Below, piece by piece: positions 46,374-55,464 of a stretch of 64,000 nt of DNA (its first letter is position 1; every line of letters starts with the position of its first letter). Made by a program: the position numbers and the translations under genes. Under the pieces are notes generated by a model. The model did no database searches. It saw only the letters and a program-made list of their open reading frames with translations, and had not been told where the DNA came from. This DNA comes from Gracilibacillus salitolerans (GTDB taxonomy: Bacteria > Bacillota > Bacilli > Bacillales > Amphibacillaceae), in NCBI RefSeq assembly GCF_009650095.1, contig NZ_CP045915.1:4216001-4280000 (forward strand). The letters are read 5' to 3'.

Positions 46374-48833
46374 TTATGAGAGTTTATTTAGTCTAAAGCT
46401 AGTTGTTCCAATATTTAAGCTCTGGCATAGCTGAATTGCCTTATCCGCAGAATCAATCTGATCGCCCCACTGGACAATATATCGGAACTCATAAAAGCCA
46501 CCTAGCGTACCTTTAAAATTTGTTTCCCAATAATTTGTTAGAGGCCAAGCATACAAGTGGTTAGCTTCATCCCCTGTTTGTTGTCCATGCACAAGTCTCT
46601 GACCATGTTCCAAAGGACCTAATTGGACTAGAGGTGTGTCCGGTGTAGCGATCAATAACCCAGTTTCTTCTGATATATAAGCCAAGCCTTCTTGAATGCT
46701 ATAGTAATCCGTTCCGGTTCCTGGTAATTGGTCTACAGCAGGTCGTATTAATGCCCCTGCTTTTTCTAGCCAAAGTTCTTCGGATGCTCTATTTCCGGTG
46801 CAAAAAGGCATAGATATATAAACATTTTCTGGATCCCATACACTATCCTTGTGTATTCGAACCGAAACATCTACTCTTGGTAGATCGTGATAAACCTTTA
46901 GAAATAATGAATAATGACTCATTCCTTCTATCTTGTAAAGAAGCTCAACAACGCAGTATAGCTCACCATTTGAAATCTCCTTTACACCTGTTAATGTTCC
47001 AATCGATCTTTGAACATCCATACCTTTACGATTTCTACCCATTTTCCTGCGCACTTCAGCCATTTGATCCTCTGCTCCAGCAGGTGTTACCTCATACACC
47101 GGAGTGAAAGCTGCGTGACCCTGCTCATCTCTAAGTAATTCGTTTCCTGTGTTCTTATCTATCCATGAATATATTCCTTTATCAGCTTGCCATTTAATAC
47201 GGGCAAATGGAGATTCGATACCAGTTTCCGTTACCTTTATTTTAGATGGAGTATCACCTAGATTCACGAGATTTTCCATATCATACACGCCATCGTTCCC
47301 CTTAAGACGTGTACTTTGAGTTGTAAGTCCTGCCTTATTACTTGTCTCGCGTAATGAGAATATCTTTTCCTCATCTTTCTGTAGTTTGACAACTATAGAA
47401 ATTTGATTCCCTTCACTTACTAAATCCATTTGGTGGGGAACTACTTCACCAGTTTGTTCGTCAATCACTTCAAATCCATTCTTGAATAAAGATGGTTCCC
47501 ATCCATCTAAATATATATGTGCAATATCTTCCACCACATGGTCAAATGGATTCACAACTTTATATCTGAATGGTCTTTCTGGAGAAAGTAGAGCTTCCCC
47601 TTTCGTGTGCTTCAAATGATCTAAAGCTGTAAATACCATACGGCTCGCATTTGCTGCATACGCAGCTTTTCTGACTTCCAATGACTGAACCATTGGGTGC
47701 CATGGTTCATAAACGGATGAATGATATCCCCATGTGTGTTCCGCATACATGGTTAATTGATGTTCTATATTCTCAATCGTTTCCTTTGAAACCGTGTCGT
47801 TGTTCTGATCGAGATTTTTGACCAGTCGCAAGTTCCTTTGAGCATCTCGGAAAATTTGTGTATTCATAGCAGTGGAAGCCACCCCATCAGACCACCAATC
47901 TGGCCAGTCCCCTTTGTAGACGGGTATTTCAAACTCTTGATTCTTGACATGATCAAAAAAAGTATTTAATGTCGTCATTTCGATTTCCACATTATTCCCG
48001 TATTCTGAATTCCAACGGTGTATAAAATCCATGATCTTTCCGTTTGGTGCAGCATTATCTCTTAGTAATCCCATTACATTAACAAGTGCAAAATCATAAG
48101 GATAATCCTCTTTTTCAAGCTGACAGAGATAGCGCATAATACGAGTTTCAGCCATTTCCCAATGATTTTCCATGTTAGGTGTAGTCTCAAATTCATCTCG
48201 AATGGAGTAGGACAAAACTGCTCCTGGAGAAATTCCTAGCTCGTTTCCTAGCATGTAATGCTCTCCATTCCAAACAAGCAATTTATCTCCCGTTGGAGTT
48301 TCCCAATAAAAAGGAAGCTGTTTTCTTCCAATCGCATACATCCCATGATGCGTATGAACACATGATAATAAATTTCGAATACCAGCATCATACATTGCTT
48401 GTGAATAACCCCAACTATAACCATTAATATCAGCGGTCATGGCAGAATTTAAAGGGACATCAGTCGCTTCAGCCAATCTTTTAGCTTTTAAAAATAATTT
48501 TTTCAATATGTCATAATCGATTAATTCTGTCATATTTAAGTAAGTTCCTGAAAGTTCTATATCCCCTTGTTGCAATGCTTCCATGAATTGTTCTTTGGTT
48601 TCTGGTGAAGCTTGCTCCAGAAATTTTTCTACTGCCCAAAACGTCTCGCATGTCCATTTAAACCCTTTCCATTCAGGTCGAGAACCATCGCGGGACTTAT
48701 TAATAATTTCAATTGCTTGCTTGATATAATCAACATGAAAAGATTCAATCTTTTCTTGCCTTTCCGTATAACCAATGTCTGTATGCGAGTGATGTATCAC
48801 AAATATTTTCCATTTTTTCTTTGGGATTTGCAT
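46374..48833 (-). CDS. GH38-family glycosidase (alpha-mannosidase-like)
   Basis: About 819 residues from ATG at 48833 (AGAGGAAG ribosome site). The GH38 N-terminal barrel opens with VIHHSHTDIGYT (metal-binding His and Asp) and carries the candidate nucleophile Asp in MTADINGYSWG; the C-terminal half is the beta-sandwich domain of retaining alpha-mannosidases. No signal peptide, so it acts on imported substrate. Encoded with a mannose-6-phosphate isomerase, it probably releases mannose from mannosides. It is the last gene of the operon. Confidence 0.88.
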   Translation of the reverse strand: MQIPKKKWKIFVIHHSHTDIGYTERQEKIESFHVDYIKQAIEIINKSRDGSRPEWKGFKWTCETFWAVEKFLEQASPETKEQFMEALQQGDIELSGTYLNMTELIDYDILKKLFLKAKRLAEATDVPLNSAMTADINGYSWGYSQAMYDAGIRNLLSCVHTHHGMYAIGRKQLPFYWETPTGDKLLVWNGEHYMLGNELGISPGAVLSYSIRDEFETTPNMENHWEMAETRIMRYLCQLEKEDYPYDFALVNVMGLLRDNAAPNGKIMDFIHRWNSEYGNNVEIEMTTLNTFFDHVKNQEFEIPVYKGDWPDWWSDGVASTAMNTQIFRDAQRNLRLVKNLDQNNDTVSKETIENIEHQLTMYAEHTWGYHSSVYEPWHPMVQSLEVRKAAYAANASRMVFTALDHLKHTKGEALLSPERPFRYKVVNPFDHVVEDIAHIYLDGWEPSLFKNGFEVIDEQTGEVVPHQMDLVSEGNQISIVVKLQKDEEKIFSLRETSNKAGLTTQSTRLKGNDGVYDMENLVNLGDTPSKIKVTETGIESPFARIKWQADKGIYSWIDKNTGNELLRDEQGHAAFTPVYEVTPAGAEDQMAEVRRKMGRNRKGMDVQRSIGTLTGVKEISNGELYCVVELLYKIEGMSHYSLFLKVYHDLPRVDVSVRIHKDSVWDPENVYISMPFCTGNRASEELWLEKAGALIRPAVDQLPGTGTDYYSIQEGLAYISEETGLLIATPDTPLVQLGPLEHGQRLVHGQQTGDEANHLYAWPLTNYWETNFKGTLGGFYEFRYIVQWGDQIDSADKAIQLCQSLNIGTTSFRLNKLS

Positions 48834-49009
48834 GATATTCTTCCTCTCTACCATAAGTTTTTGAAATTATTTTCATCATACACTGTAAAAATTGACATAC
48901 ATTCGAATACATTTAGAAACTATCATTCTATTTTTATGGCATATTTATTTCAGCGTTGTATTTGTTCCAATCGGTCTATTATCTCCATATATATCAAGGT
49001 ATGATAGAT

Positions 49010-49936
49010 TTAATTTATTAAATTATTAGCCCCTATGAATGTACTGATAAGTGGGGTATCTGAAACTTCTACATTCAATTCACTTGTATAAATAATATTT
49101 TCACTAAATGAAGATTCAAATTGTTTAAAGCTTTTTGAAATTTGCCCGCCAAATACTATTATTTCCGGTTTAAATGATTCTATAAATGGATTAACAGCTT
49201 CTGCTAGCCATATTCCAAAATCACTGAATACTTTTTTAGCATCGATATGGCCATCATTAGCTAGTTCTGCCAATTCTTTTACATTAGTATCGCTATAGAA
49301 ACCATGTTGCAATGCTAGATTAGAAATACCTTTTTTAGATATATAATCTTCAATTATGCCTTGTTTAAATGGAGCATTATAAATAAAACCACTATTAGGT
49401 ATGCCAAATTCGCCCTTAACCACTCTTCCCTCACATATAAAAGTGGAGCCAATTCCAGTACCTAAAGTAAAACAAGCTATTTTTTGGAAACCTTTATCTT
49501 TGTATTTAATAAATTCACCAACAGCAAACAGCGTAGCATCATTTCCCATATGGATGGAGAATTTTTTTGACAGATATTTTGTAATAAAGTGATTGTCCGA
49601 TATTGTATTAAACAACTCATTCTTAATATTTACTTTGTACAAAGAATCATACTTTTCTAATCCTTTGATATATGAAATACCTTCGTTATAATCAGCAGGA
49701 CCTGGAAAGGCTATTCCTACCCCTTTGATTTTTATAGTTTCATTCATTTGTAATTTCAATATTTGCTTCATTTGATCTTCCACGATATTTTTTAAGTGAT
49801 TGATAATTACATGTTTGTCCTTATTTGCCAAGGAATCGTAGGTGGTAATTGTCTTTGTGTGGATAACTCCATCTGACAATATTGCCGCATGAATAGTAGT
49901 CCCACCCACATCTATCGATATGACATAATCCAACAA
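49010..49936 (-). CDS. ROK-family sugar kinase-like protein
   Basis: A 308-residue ROK protein: phosphate-1 motif ISIDVGGTTIHAAIL, catalytic Asp region in HMGNDATLFAVGE, adenosine motif VFGGQIS. The zinc-binding CxCGxxGC motif usual in ROK glucokinases is absent; at that place the sequence reads IPNSGFIYNAPFKQG. It probably phosphorylates mannose or a related hexose (inference from context). No HTH domain, so not an NagC-type repressor. TTG start at 49936 after GGAGGTG. Confidence 0.83.
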   Translation of the reverse strand: MLDYVISIDVGGTTIHAAILSDGVIHTKTITTYDSLANKDKHVIINHLKNIVEDQMKQILKLQMNETIKIKGVGIAFPGPADYNEGISYIKGLEKYDSLYKVNIKNELFNTISDNHFITKYLSKKFSIHMGNDATLFAVGEFIKYKDKGFQKIACFTLGTGIGSTFICEGRVVKGEFGIPNSGFIYNAPFKQGIIEDYISKKGISNLALQHGFYSDTNVKELAELANDGHIDAKKVFSDFGIWLAEAVNPFIESFKPEIIVFGGQISKSFKQFESSFSENIIYTSELNVEVSDTPLISTFIGANNLIN

Positions 49937-49997
49937 AATTCACCTCCAACAAACGCTTTTCTGAAACTCGACAGTTATTTAGTTCATAATTAAATAG

Positions 49998-50732
49998 TCA
50001 GGTGAAATCAATATAGTAACGATATTCACTGCCAATATAATAACATTCTGTATACTCAATAAAGTCAGTGTTTTTTTGTGACGCTACTCGAACACGAATT
50101 AAAATCGGCTCATTTTCGTCAACATTTAAATTTTCAATCACCTCTTGAGTTGGTCGTGCTGCTTCAATATATTCTGTGATTTCATTTACAATAATGCCTT
50201 TTGATTTAAGAACTTCATAAAAAGACTGATAATAATCATCTGCATTTAACGAATAAACATCGTCATAAGGGATATAGGTTTTGAAATAAACAAACCCTCT
50301 ATTATTCACCCCTCTAACGCGATTTAGTTCCATGACTCGATCACCTTCAGCTACTTTTAATTTAGAAGCCAGAAAGTTGTTTGCTGAAATAAGCTTTACT
50401 TCTGCTTTTAAAGTTACTGCACGCTTCCCCATTTCAGCCATTTCTTTTGTAAAACTTCTTACATAAGTGAAATGCTCCTGGTTTTTCGACCCAGAGGGAT
50501 CTAGTACAAAAGTTCCTTTTGCTCTTTCACGTTGAAGTAAATTTTCAAAAACTAGTTGATCTATAGCTTTTCGTATAGTAATACGACTAACATTGTATAT
50601 ATCGCAAAGATCTACTTCTGCTGGTATTTTGTCACCAGTTTTCCACATACCGAGTTCAATTTTATGTCGAATTTCTTCTGCAATTTGCGCATACAGTGGA
50701 GATGCTTCTTTGCCCTTATTTAATTTCACCAT
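49998..50732 (-). CDS. GntR-family (HutC/UTRA type) transcriptional regulator
   Basis: A 244-residue regulator: winged HTH at ~10-75 (CDIYNVSRITIRKAIDQLV) and a UTRA effector-binding domain at ~95-240. It lies between the mannose-6-phosphate isomerase and ROK genes and likely represses the operon until a phosphorylated sugar binds. Confidence 0.92.
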   Translation of the reverse strand: MVKLNKGKEASPLYAQIAEEIRHKIELGMWKTGDKIPAEVDLCDIYNVSRITIRKAIDQLVFENLLQRERAKGTFVLDPSGSKNQEHFTYVRSFTKEMAEMGKRAVTLKAEVKLISANNFLASKLKVAEGDRVMELNRVRGVNNRGFVYFKTYIPYDDVYSLNADDYYQSFYEVLKSKGIIVNEITEYIEAARPTQEVIENLNVDENEPILIRVRVASQKNTDFIEYTECYYIGSEYRYYIDFT

Positions 50733-50782
50733 TCAATGACTCCTTTCCAATTTTGATGTTAGTGAAACAATCACATTCAGTA

Positions 50783-52552
50783 CTAGTGTCTCACATATGC
50801 TTTAATTGTTGTAATTTGTTTTCCCTCACTTTTTCCATAAGGTCTAATTGTATAGGGACCTACAGCAGCTGGAATAATAAATGATTCTGCATAATGGACA
50901 ACATAAGGTTCAAAAGCATTGCTAGGACTTTCTACTATAGCTTCTTCTCCTTCAACCAAATTAAGTACGTTAACACCACCATTTGTGTTATGGTGGACAA
51001 CTTTAGTAGAACAATGCCTTCTTGTTTCAATAAACTCCCGTTCATGAAGGCCGGTTTTCTCTTCCATCCAACCATCTCCTGAACTGATTGATTCTACCGT
51101 ATTGATTAAATTCTTATCTACCCACTCTTTTGTCCGATCCCATTGAAGCGCTTTTTTTCCATTTTCAATGTGGACAGGTCTTGGTTTACCATCAAGATCC
51201 ACTCGCCCCCAGTCCCACAATTTAAATGTAAAAATATAAACAGAAGAGCTAATTTCTAATACCATACAATTTTTCCCTGAACAATGAATCGTGCCGGCTG
51301 GTATTGAAAAGTGATCGTGTTTTTGGGCAGGGTACTTATTAATGTACTTTTCATCTGGAAATGAAATTTCTCCATTATTAGCACGTTGCAAATCGTTTAA
51401 TAATTCATTACTATCTACATTCTCTTTAAAGCCAAGATAAACGACCGCATCGTCTTTAGCATCCAATAAATAATAACTTTCATCTTGAGTATAATGCATG
51501 CCAAATTGTTCTTGTATTTGCTCTGTTGGAGGGTGGACTTGCAAACTCAAATTTTGCCCATCCATGGTATCTAAGAAATCAAATCTAATAGGAAACTCTA
51601 AGCCAAATCGAGCATGCACTCTATTTCCAAGTAACTCAACAGGTTTGTAATAAACTAAGTTCATAGATGGCATTTCAACCCGAATATTTCCATAATCTAG
51701 GTATAAACTATTTTCTTCTGGAACACAATCAAAAGCCCATGCATAATTCACTTCATTACGATCTAAATCACACACTTCCTTCATCCATTGTCCTCCCCAA
51801 ACTCCCGGTTTGAAATAGGGAACGACCCGGAATGGACGTGCAACCGCTTGTTGCAAACCATTTAATAGAGCTTCTTTCGTAACCATTTTAGGATGGTTTT
51901 CCAAATTCGTATCCATTAAATAGTCAATATTAGTAAGAAGCTCCTTCTTTAAACGATCTGCTATGCGCCATTCAAAGAAATATCCCCGTTTATACTTTAA
52001 CAATGGATCTGCATTTCTATTATTAGCTTTCCAGTTTCCCATTTCTTTACTTTCATAACGTTTTTGGATTTCCCATCTCGCTAAATCTGCATATAATAAC
52101 AAATCATACTCAGAAATCAAACTAGCTCCTACGCCATAAATCAGGACGTTCCCAACTTCTAATTCTTCGATTTGATTTTGAATGAGACGAATTTTATTAC
52201 TATCAAAAAAATCAGCTAAACTATAAGGGGTCATTACACCAAAAACTCTGTCATCCGTAAGTTGTCTTTCAATAATTTTAGTTACTTTTTCAGCGTCATA
52301 AGAGGCATTGTCAGCGTTTATAATAAGATCGAAATTCAAATGATTAGTAAATTCCTGCAAAACTTCCTGTTCTCTTACCCCCGGATAACATTCTATCGTA
52401 ATAATTCTCTTTTCTTTATTAATATTAGCAATAGCTTTATCTATTTCATTTGCGATATTTTCGTATCCTTCCCAGACCTGTTCATCATAACCTTTAATTT
52501 TAACACTTGGGTGTTTTTCATAGTTTGCCTTTCGCTCTACAGAAGTTTTCAT
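50783..52552 (-). CDS. Class I mannose-6-phosphate isomerase with N-terminal kinase-like domain
   Basis: A 589-residue protein, nearly twice the usual length (~315) of Firmicutes ManA. Residues ~45-205 look like a nucleoside-kinase/uridine-kinase-type domain with a degenerate P-loop (IECYPGVREQ in place of GxxxxGKS/T). From ~235 a type I PMI cupin domain follows: PYFKPGVWGGQW, Zn ligands in LQVHPP, a Glu, and His in AGTIHCSG. It converts mannose-6-P to fructose-6-P. First gene of the mannoside operon, ATG with GAAAGGA. Confidence 0.87.
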   Translation of the reverse strand: MKTSVERKANYEKHPSVKIKGYDEQVWEGYENIANEIDKAIANINKEKRIITIECYPGVREQEVLQEFTNHLNFDLIINADNASYDAEKVTKIIERQLTDDRVFGVMTPYSLADFFDSNKIRLIQNQIEELEVGNVLIYGVGASLISEYDLLLYADLARWEIQKRYESKEMGNWKANNRNADPLLKYKRGYFFEWRIADRLKKELLTNIDYLMDTNLENHPKMVTKEALLNGLQQAVARPFRVVPYFKPGVWGGQWMKEVCDLDRNEVNYAWAFDCVPEENSLYLDYGNIRVEMPSMNLVYYKPVELLGNRVHARFGLEFPIRFDFLDTMDGQNLSLQVHPPTEQIQEQFGMHYTQDESYYLLDAKDDAVVYLGFKENVDSNELLNDLQRANNGEISFPDEKYINKYPAQKHDHFSIPAGTIHCSGKNCMVLEISSSVYIFTFKLWDWGRVDLDGKPRPVHIENGKKALQWDRTKEWVDKNLINTVESISSGDGWMEEKTGLHEREFIETRRHCSTKVVHHNTNGGVNVLNLVEGEEAIVESPSNAFEPYVVHYAESFIIPAAVGPYTIRPYGKSEGKQITTIKAYVRH

Positions 52553-52696
52553 ATGTCATTTCCTTTCGAATAATTTCAGATATATGCAAAATGAAAGCAG
52601 GTATTACGATGGAGTTCTAATGAAACTGGAGATACCGTCACAGTTTTATCAAAAAACATTGGACTGTTCATGTAGTCAAAGAGACAGGTTAAAAAA

Positions 52697-52842
52697 ATGT
52701 TGCAGAGAATTAAAGAAGGATGTATCGAAGTAGCGCGCACCTTTGAAACTACTCAGCAACTTAGGGATGAGTATGGTATTGAAATAGATACGGTTTTACA
52801 GACGGATGTACCTGGCCATACTAAGGGATTTTTAAAAATATA
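52697..52842 (+). pseudogene. GH38 glycosidase fragment (relic)
   Basis: A short open stretch reads LRDEYGIEIDTVLQTDVPGHTKGF. The D(V/I)PG(H)T-G pattern is the nucleophile region of GH38-like enzymes and parallels TADINGYSWG in the intact gene at 46374-48833. No barrel start or C-terminus is present. It points the opposite way to the mannoside operon. Confidence 0.4.
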
Positions 52843-53057
52843 CTCCCCCAATTCCAATCAATATAAACCGCTTACAATGTTTAATAATCAATTACTCAAC
52901 CTATCATTTTTACTCCCTTTAAATTGTCATTTCGATATAATGTTATAACATTATGTTCATGTTAAGACTATATTTTTAAAATGTCAATACTATTTTTTCG
53001 TTTTATGCATCCAGTCCTTTATCACCGGTTGTAATCTTTTTGACTAATAAACAGTCT

Positions 53058-53173
53058 AAGTACCATTTTCAAGTTTTGTTGCACCCAATTTGGTACTTAT
53101 TACAGTTTTAAGTACCAAATTAAACTTTTGTAGAAGATAAATGGTACTTACACCGATTATAAATACTAAATGC
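53058..53173. repeat. Dispersed GTACTTA hairpin repeat, copy B
   Basis: Same order of blocks as copy A (45809-45888) with an extra ~38 nt that adds a second hairpin (GGTACTTA-TTACAGTTT-TAAGTACC, 53092-53116). Other than this and the GH38 relic, nothing was recognised in 52553-53302. Confidence 0.65.
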
Positions 53174-53302
53174 ATATGTTGAGCTAAGCAAACAGTGCTC
53201 AATCAGTTCGCAAGACTCACCAAACGATAGAAATAACTATCTTACCAAAGAAAGAACAATTCAACATCTTGTTGGTTGAACAGTACGTAAAGGTGGGCTG
53301 AA

Positions 53303-53794
53303 TTATTTTATCTTCAAACGCGGGTACGTGGTACTTTCTGCGGATTGTTTCTTCTCAAGCGATGAGGAACAATTTGGACAAATGACAGCTCGATTTGGAA
53401 TGGATAAGCAGCAATACGGGCATTCTTTTTTTGTCATCGAGTCTAGTGGATGTTGATGTGGTTTTTTCCAGCGATTCATTTGCCGCACTACTAGAAAAAC
53501 AATAAATAAAATGATAACAAACCTTATCGACGTCGAGATAAACAATCCATAATTAATCGTTATTGCCCCGGCTTCCTTTGCGTCTGCTAAAGAAGAATAC
53601 GTTCTTCCACTAAGACTTATATGTAAGTTTTCTATATTCATTCTGGAATACACCAGCCCGATAGGCGGAAGCAGAATATCTCGAACCAAAGAATCTACAA
53701 AGCTACTTACAGCAGCACCCAGCACCACACCAATCCCTATATCAATCGCACTACCCCGCATCATAAACTGCCGAAACTCTTTAAATAACCCCAT
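53303..53794 (-). CDS. mscL: Large-conductance mechanosensitive channel with C-terminal zinc ribbon
   Basis: A 163-residue MscL: N-terminal FKEFRQFMMRGSAIDIGIGV, first helix pore segment VVLGAAVSSFVDSLVRDILLPP, second helix ~85-105 (FVIILFIVFLVVRQMNRW). Opens under membrane tension to release solutes during hypo-osmotic shock. Instead of the usual helical-bundle tail it carries CPYCCLSIPNRAVICPNC, a four-cysteine zinc-ribbon, then a short charged tail. Apparently monocistronic. Confidence 0.93.
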   Translation of the reverse strand: MGLFKEFRQFMMRGSAIDIGIGVVLGAAVSSFVDSLVRDILLPPIGLVYSRMNIENLHISLSGRTYSSLADAKEAGAITINYGLFISTSIRFVIILFIVFLVVRQMNRWKKPHQHPLDSMTKKECPYCCLSIPNRAVICPNCSSSLEKKQSAESTTYPRLKIK

Positions 53795-53861
53795 TCAAAA
53801 CGCCCCCTCCATTCATATAGATATGAAAGACAGGGACTTGCTATGCAACATAGGTGTAACA

Positions 53862-53930
53862 GAGGGACGGTTCTCTTGTTTCATTTCCTCATAAAGAGGG
53901 AAACAGTAGAACCGTCCCCATGTTCATTAA
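53862..53930. repeat. Dispersed GGGACGG inverted repeat
   Basis: GGGACGGTTCT (53864-53874) and AGAACCGTCCC (53908-53918) are perfect 11-bp inverted arms, flanked by TTGTTTCATTT and CATGTTCA. Related to 34351-34412. No gene recognised in 53795-54312. Confidence 0.55.
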
Positions 53931-54312
53931 CCTTTCATACCTGTAATGGCGATATCTTCGAAGTGTATGCTCCAGAACTTTCATTTTTTTCATTAAGTTA
54001 CACCTCACCACAACCTTTTCAATATTCTCTCGTCTTCTTCCTAAATATGTTCCCAGTTAAAAACAAATAGATTTTTATTCGCTTCATATCCACTATTCAC
54101 TAAATAAGGTGCTAAATACTCATCACCTTGTAGGATTTCTTTAACATATGGAGATTATTTTGTGCTTACAAAATAATTCAATATTGAGAAAATATAAATA
54201 CACAATAACCTATTTCTATTGACTTGAACTTGATCTCCAAACAAATTAGTACTCTTCCATAGCAGTTATTGTTACGATAGAACGGTAAGTTACGGAAGAA
54301 AGGAAATGAAGT

Positions 54313-55314
54313 ATGACAAATATAAATATACCTGTTTCTGTCCTTAACCTAGTCCCGATTCGCAAGGGAAATGGACCGAAAGAAGCAATTGACCAAATGG
54401 TAGAACTAGCACAAGCTGTTGATGAAATGGGCTACGAACGATATTGGATAGCCGAGCATCATAATACAACAACATTAGTTAGTTCAGCGACAACCATTTT
54501 AATGAAACATACACTTGACAATACGAAGAAGATTCGAGTTGGATCAGGTGGTGTAATGCTTCCAAATCACGCACCATTAACAGTTGCCGAGCAATTCGGT
54601 ACAATGGCGACGATATATCCAGATCGATTAGATTTAGGATTAGGTAGAGCTCCGGGAACAGACCAGTTAACGGCAAGCGCCTTAAGAAGATCTAAAGATG
54701 ACCCAGTCTATACGTTTCCAAAAGATGTACACTCATTGTTAACCTATTTTGGAGCAGAAGAAGAACAAGGATATGTCAAAGCATTTCCTGGTATTGGCAC
54801 AAATATTCCGATTTATATTCTTGGTTCATCAACTGATTCTGCTCATTTAGCAGCAAAACTGGGCTTACCTTATGTGTTTGCATCTCATTTTGCACCAAGA
54901 CACATGGAAGAGGCTATTTCTATTTATCGGAAAGAGTTTCAAGCATCCCAATATTTAAATAAACCATATATGATGGTTTGTTTGAACGTGATTGCAGCAG
55001 AAACAGATGAGGAAGCGCAATTTGAATCAACTACCATGCAACAATTTTTCTTAAATGTTGTTCAAGGAGCAAGAACTCCATTAAGCCCTCCAGTGAAAGA
55101 TATGGATGAGTTATGGACAATGCAAGAAAAGAACGTCGTTTCCTCTATGGCAAGTGCCGTACTACTAGGTAGTAAAGAATCGATTCGCGAACAATTAACG
55201 AATTTCCAAGAGAAATACCAAGTAGATGAACTAATGGCCGTTTCTTATATATATGATACAGAGAAACAAAAAAGATCTTATCAAATCTTAAAAGAAGTGG
55301 TTGATGGTGAATAA
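54313..55314 (+). CDS. LLM-class flavin-dependent oxidoreductase (luciferase-like)
   Basis: A 333-residue protein of the bacterial-luciferase superfamily, MsnO8-like group: SVLNLVPIRKG start, RYWIAEHHNT (conserved His pair), GSGGVMLPNHAPL, LDLGLGRAPGTD. Uses FMNH2 and O2 or FMN; substrate unknown. Ribosome site GAAAGGAA; terminator follows. Monocistronic. Confidence 0.92.
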   Translation: MTNINIPVSVLNLVPIRKGNGPKEAIDQMVELAQAVDEMGYERYWIAEHHNTTTLVSSATTILMKHTLDNTKKIRVGSGGVMLPNHAPLTVAEQFGTMATIYPDRLDLGLGRAPGTDQLTASALRRSKDDPVYTFPKDVHSLLTYFGAEEEQGYVKAFPGIGTNIPIYILGSSTDSAHLAAKLGLPYVFASHFAPRHMEEAISIYRKEFQASQYLNKPYMMVCLNVIAAETDEEAQFESTTMQQFFLNVVQGARTPLSPPVKDMDELWTMQEKNVVSSMASAVLLGSKESIREQLTNFQEKYQVDELMAVSYIYDTEKQKRSYQILKEVVDGE

Positions 55315-55334
55315 TAAAATCTAATCTTCATTCA

Positions 55335-55382
55335 CAAGCGCAGAGTCGGAATGATAATCCCTCCCCTGCGCTTTCTTTGTTT
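55335..55382 (+). terminator. Terminator after the luciferase-like gene
   Basis: AAGCGCAG pairs with CTGCGCTT across a 22-nt loop, followed by TCTTTGTTTT. Confidence 0.65.
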
Positions 55383-55410
55383 TATAATAAATCCATCCCT
55401 ACATGAATAC

Positions 55411-55456
55411 AAAAAAGACACCAACCACATAACCAAAGTGATTGGTATCCTCTATT
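55411..55456 (-). terminator. Terminator of the nucleotide-sugar operon
   Basis: Minus strand ACCAATCAC pairs with GTGGTTGGT and is followed by GTCTTTTTTGT, just after the UDP-glucose dehydrogenase gene. Confidence 0.7.
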
Positions 55457-55464
55457 TTTCCTTC

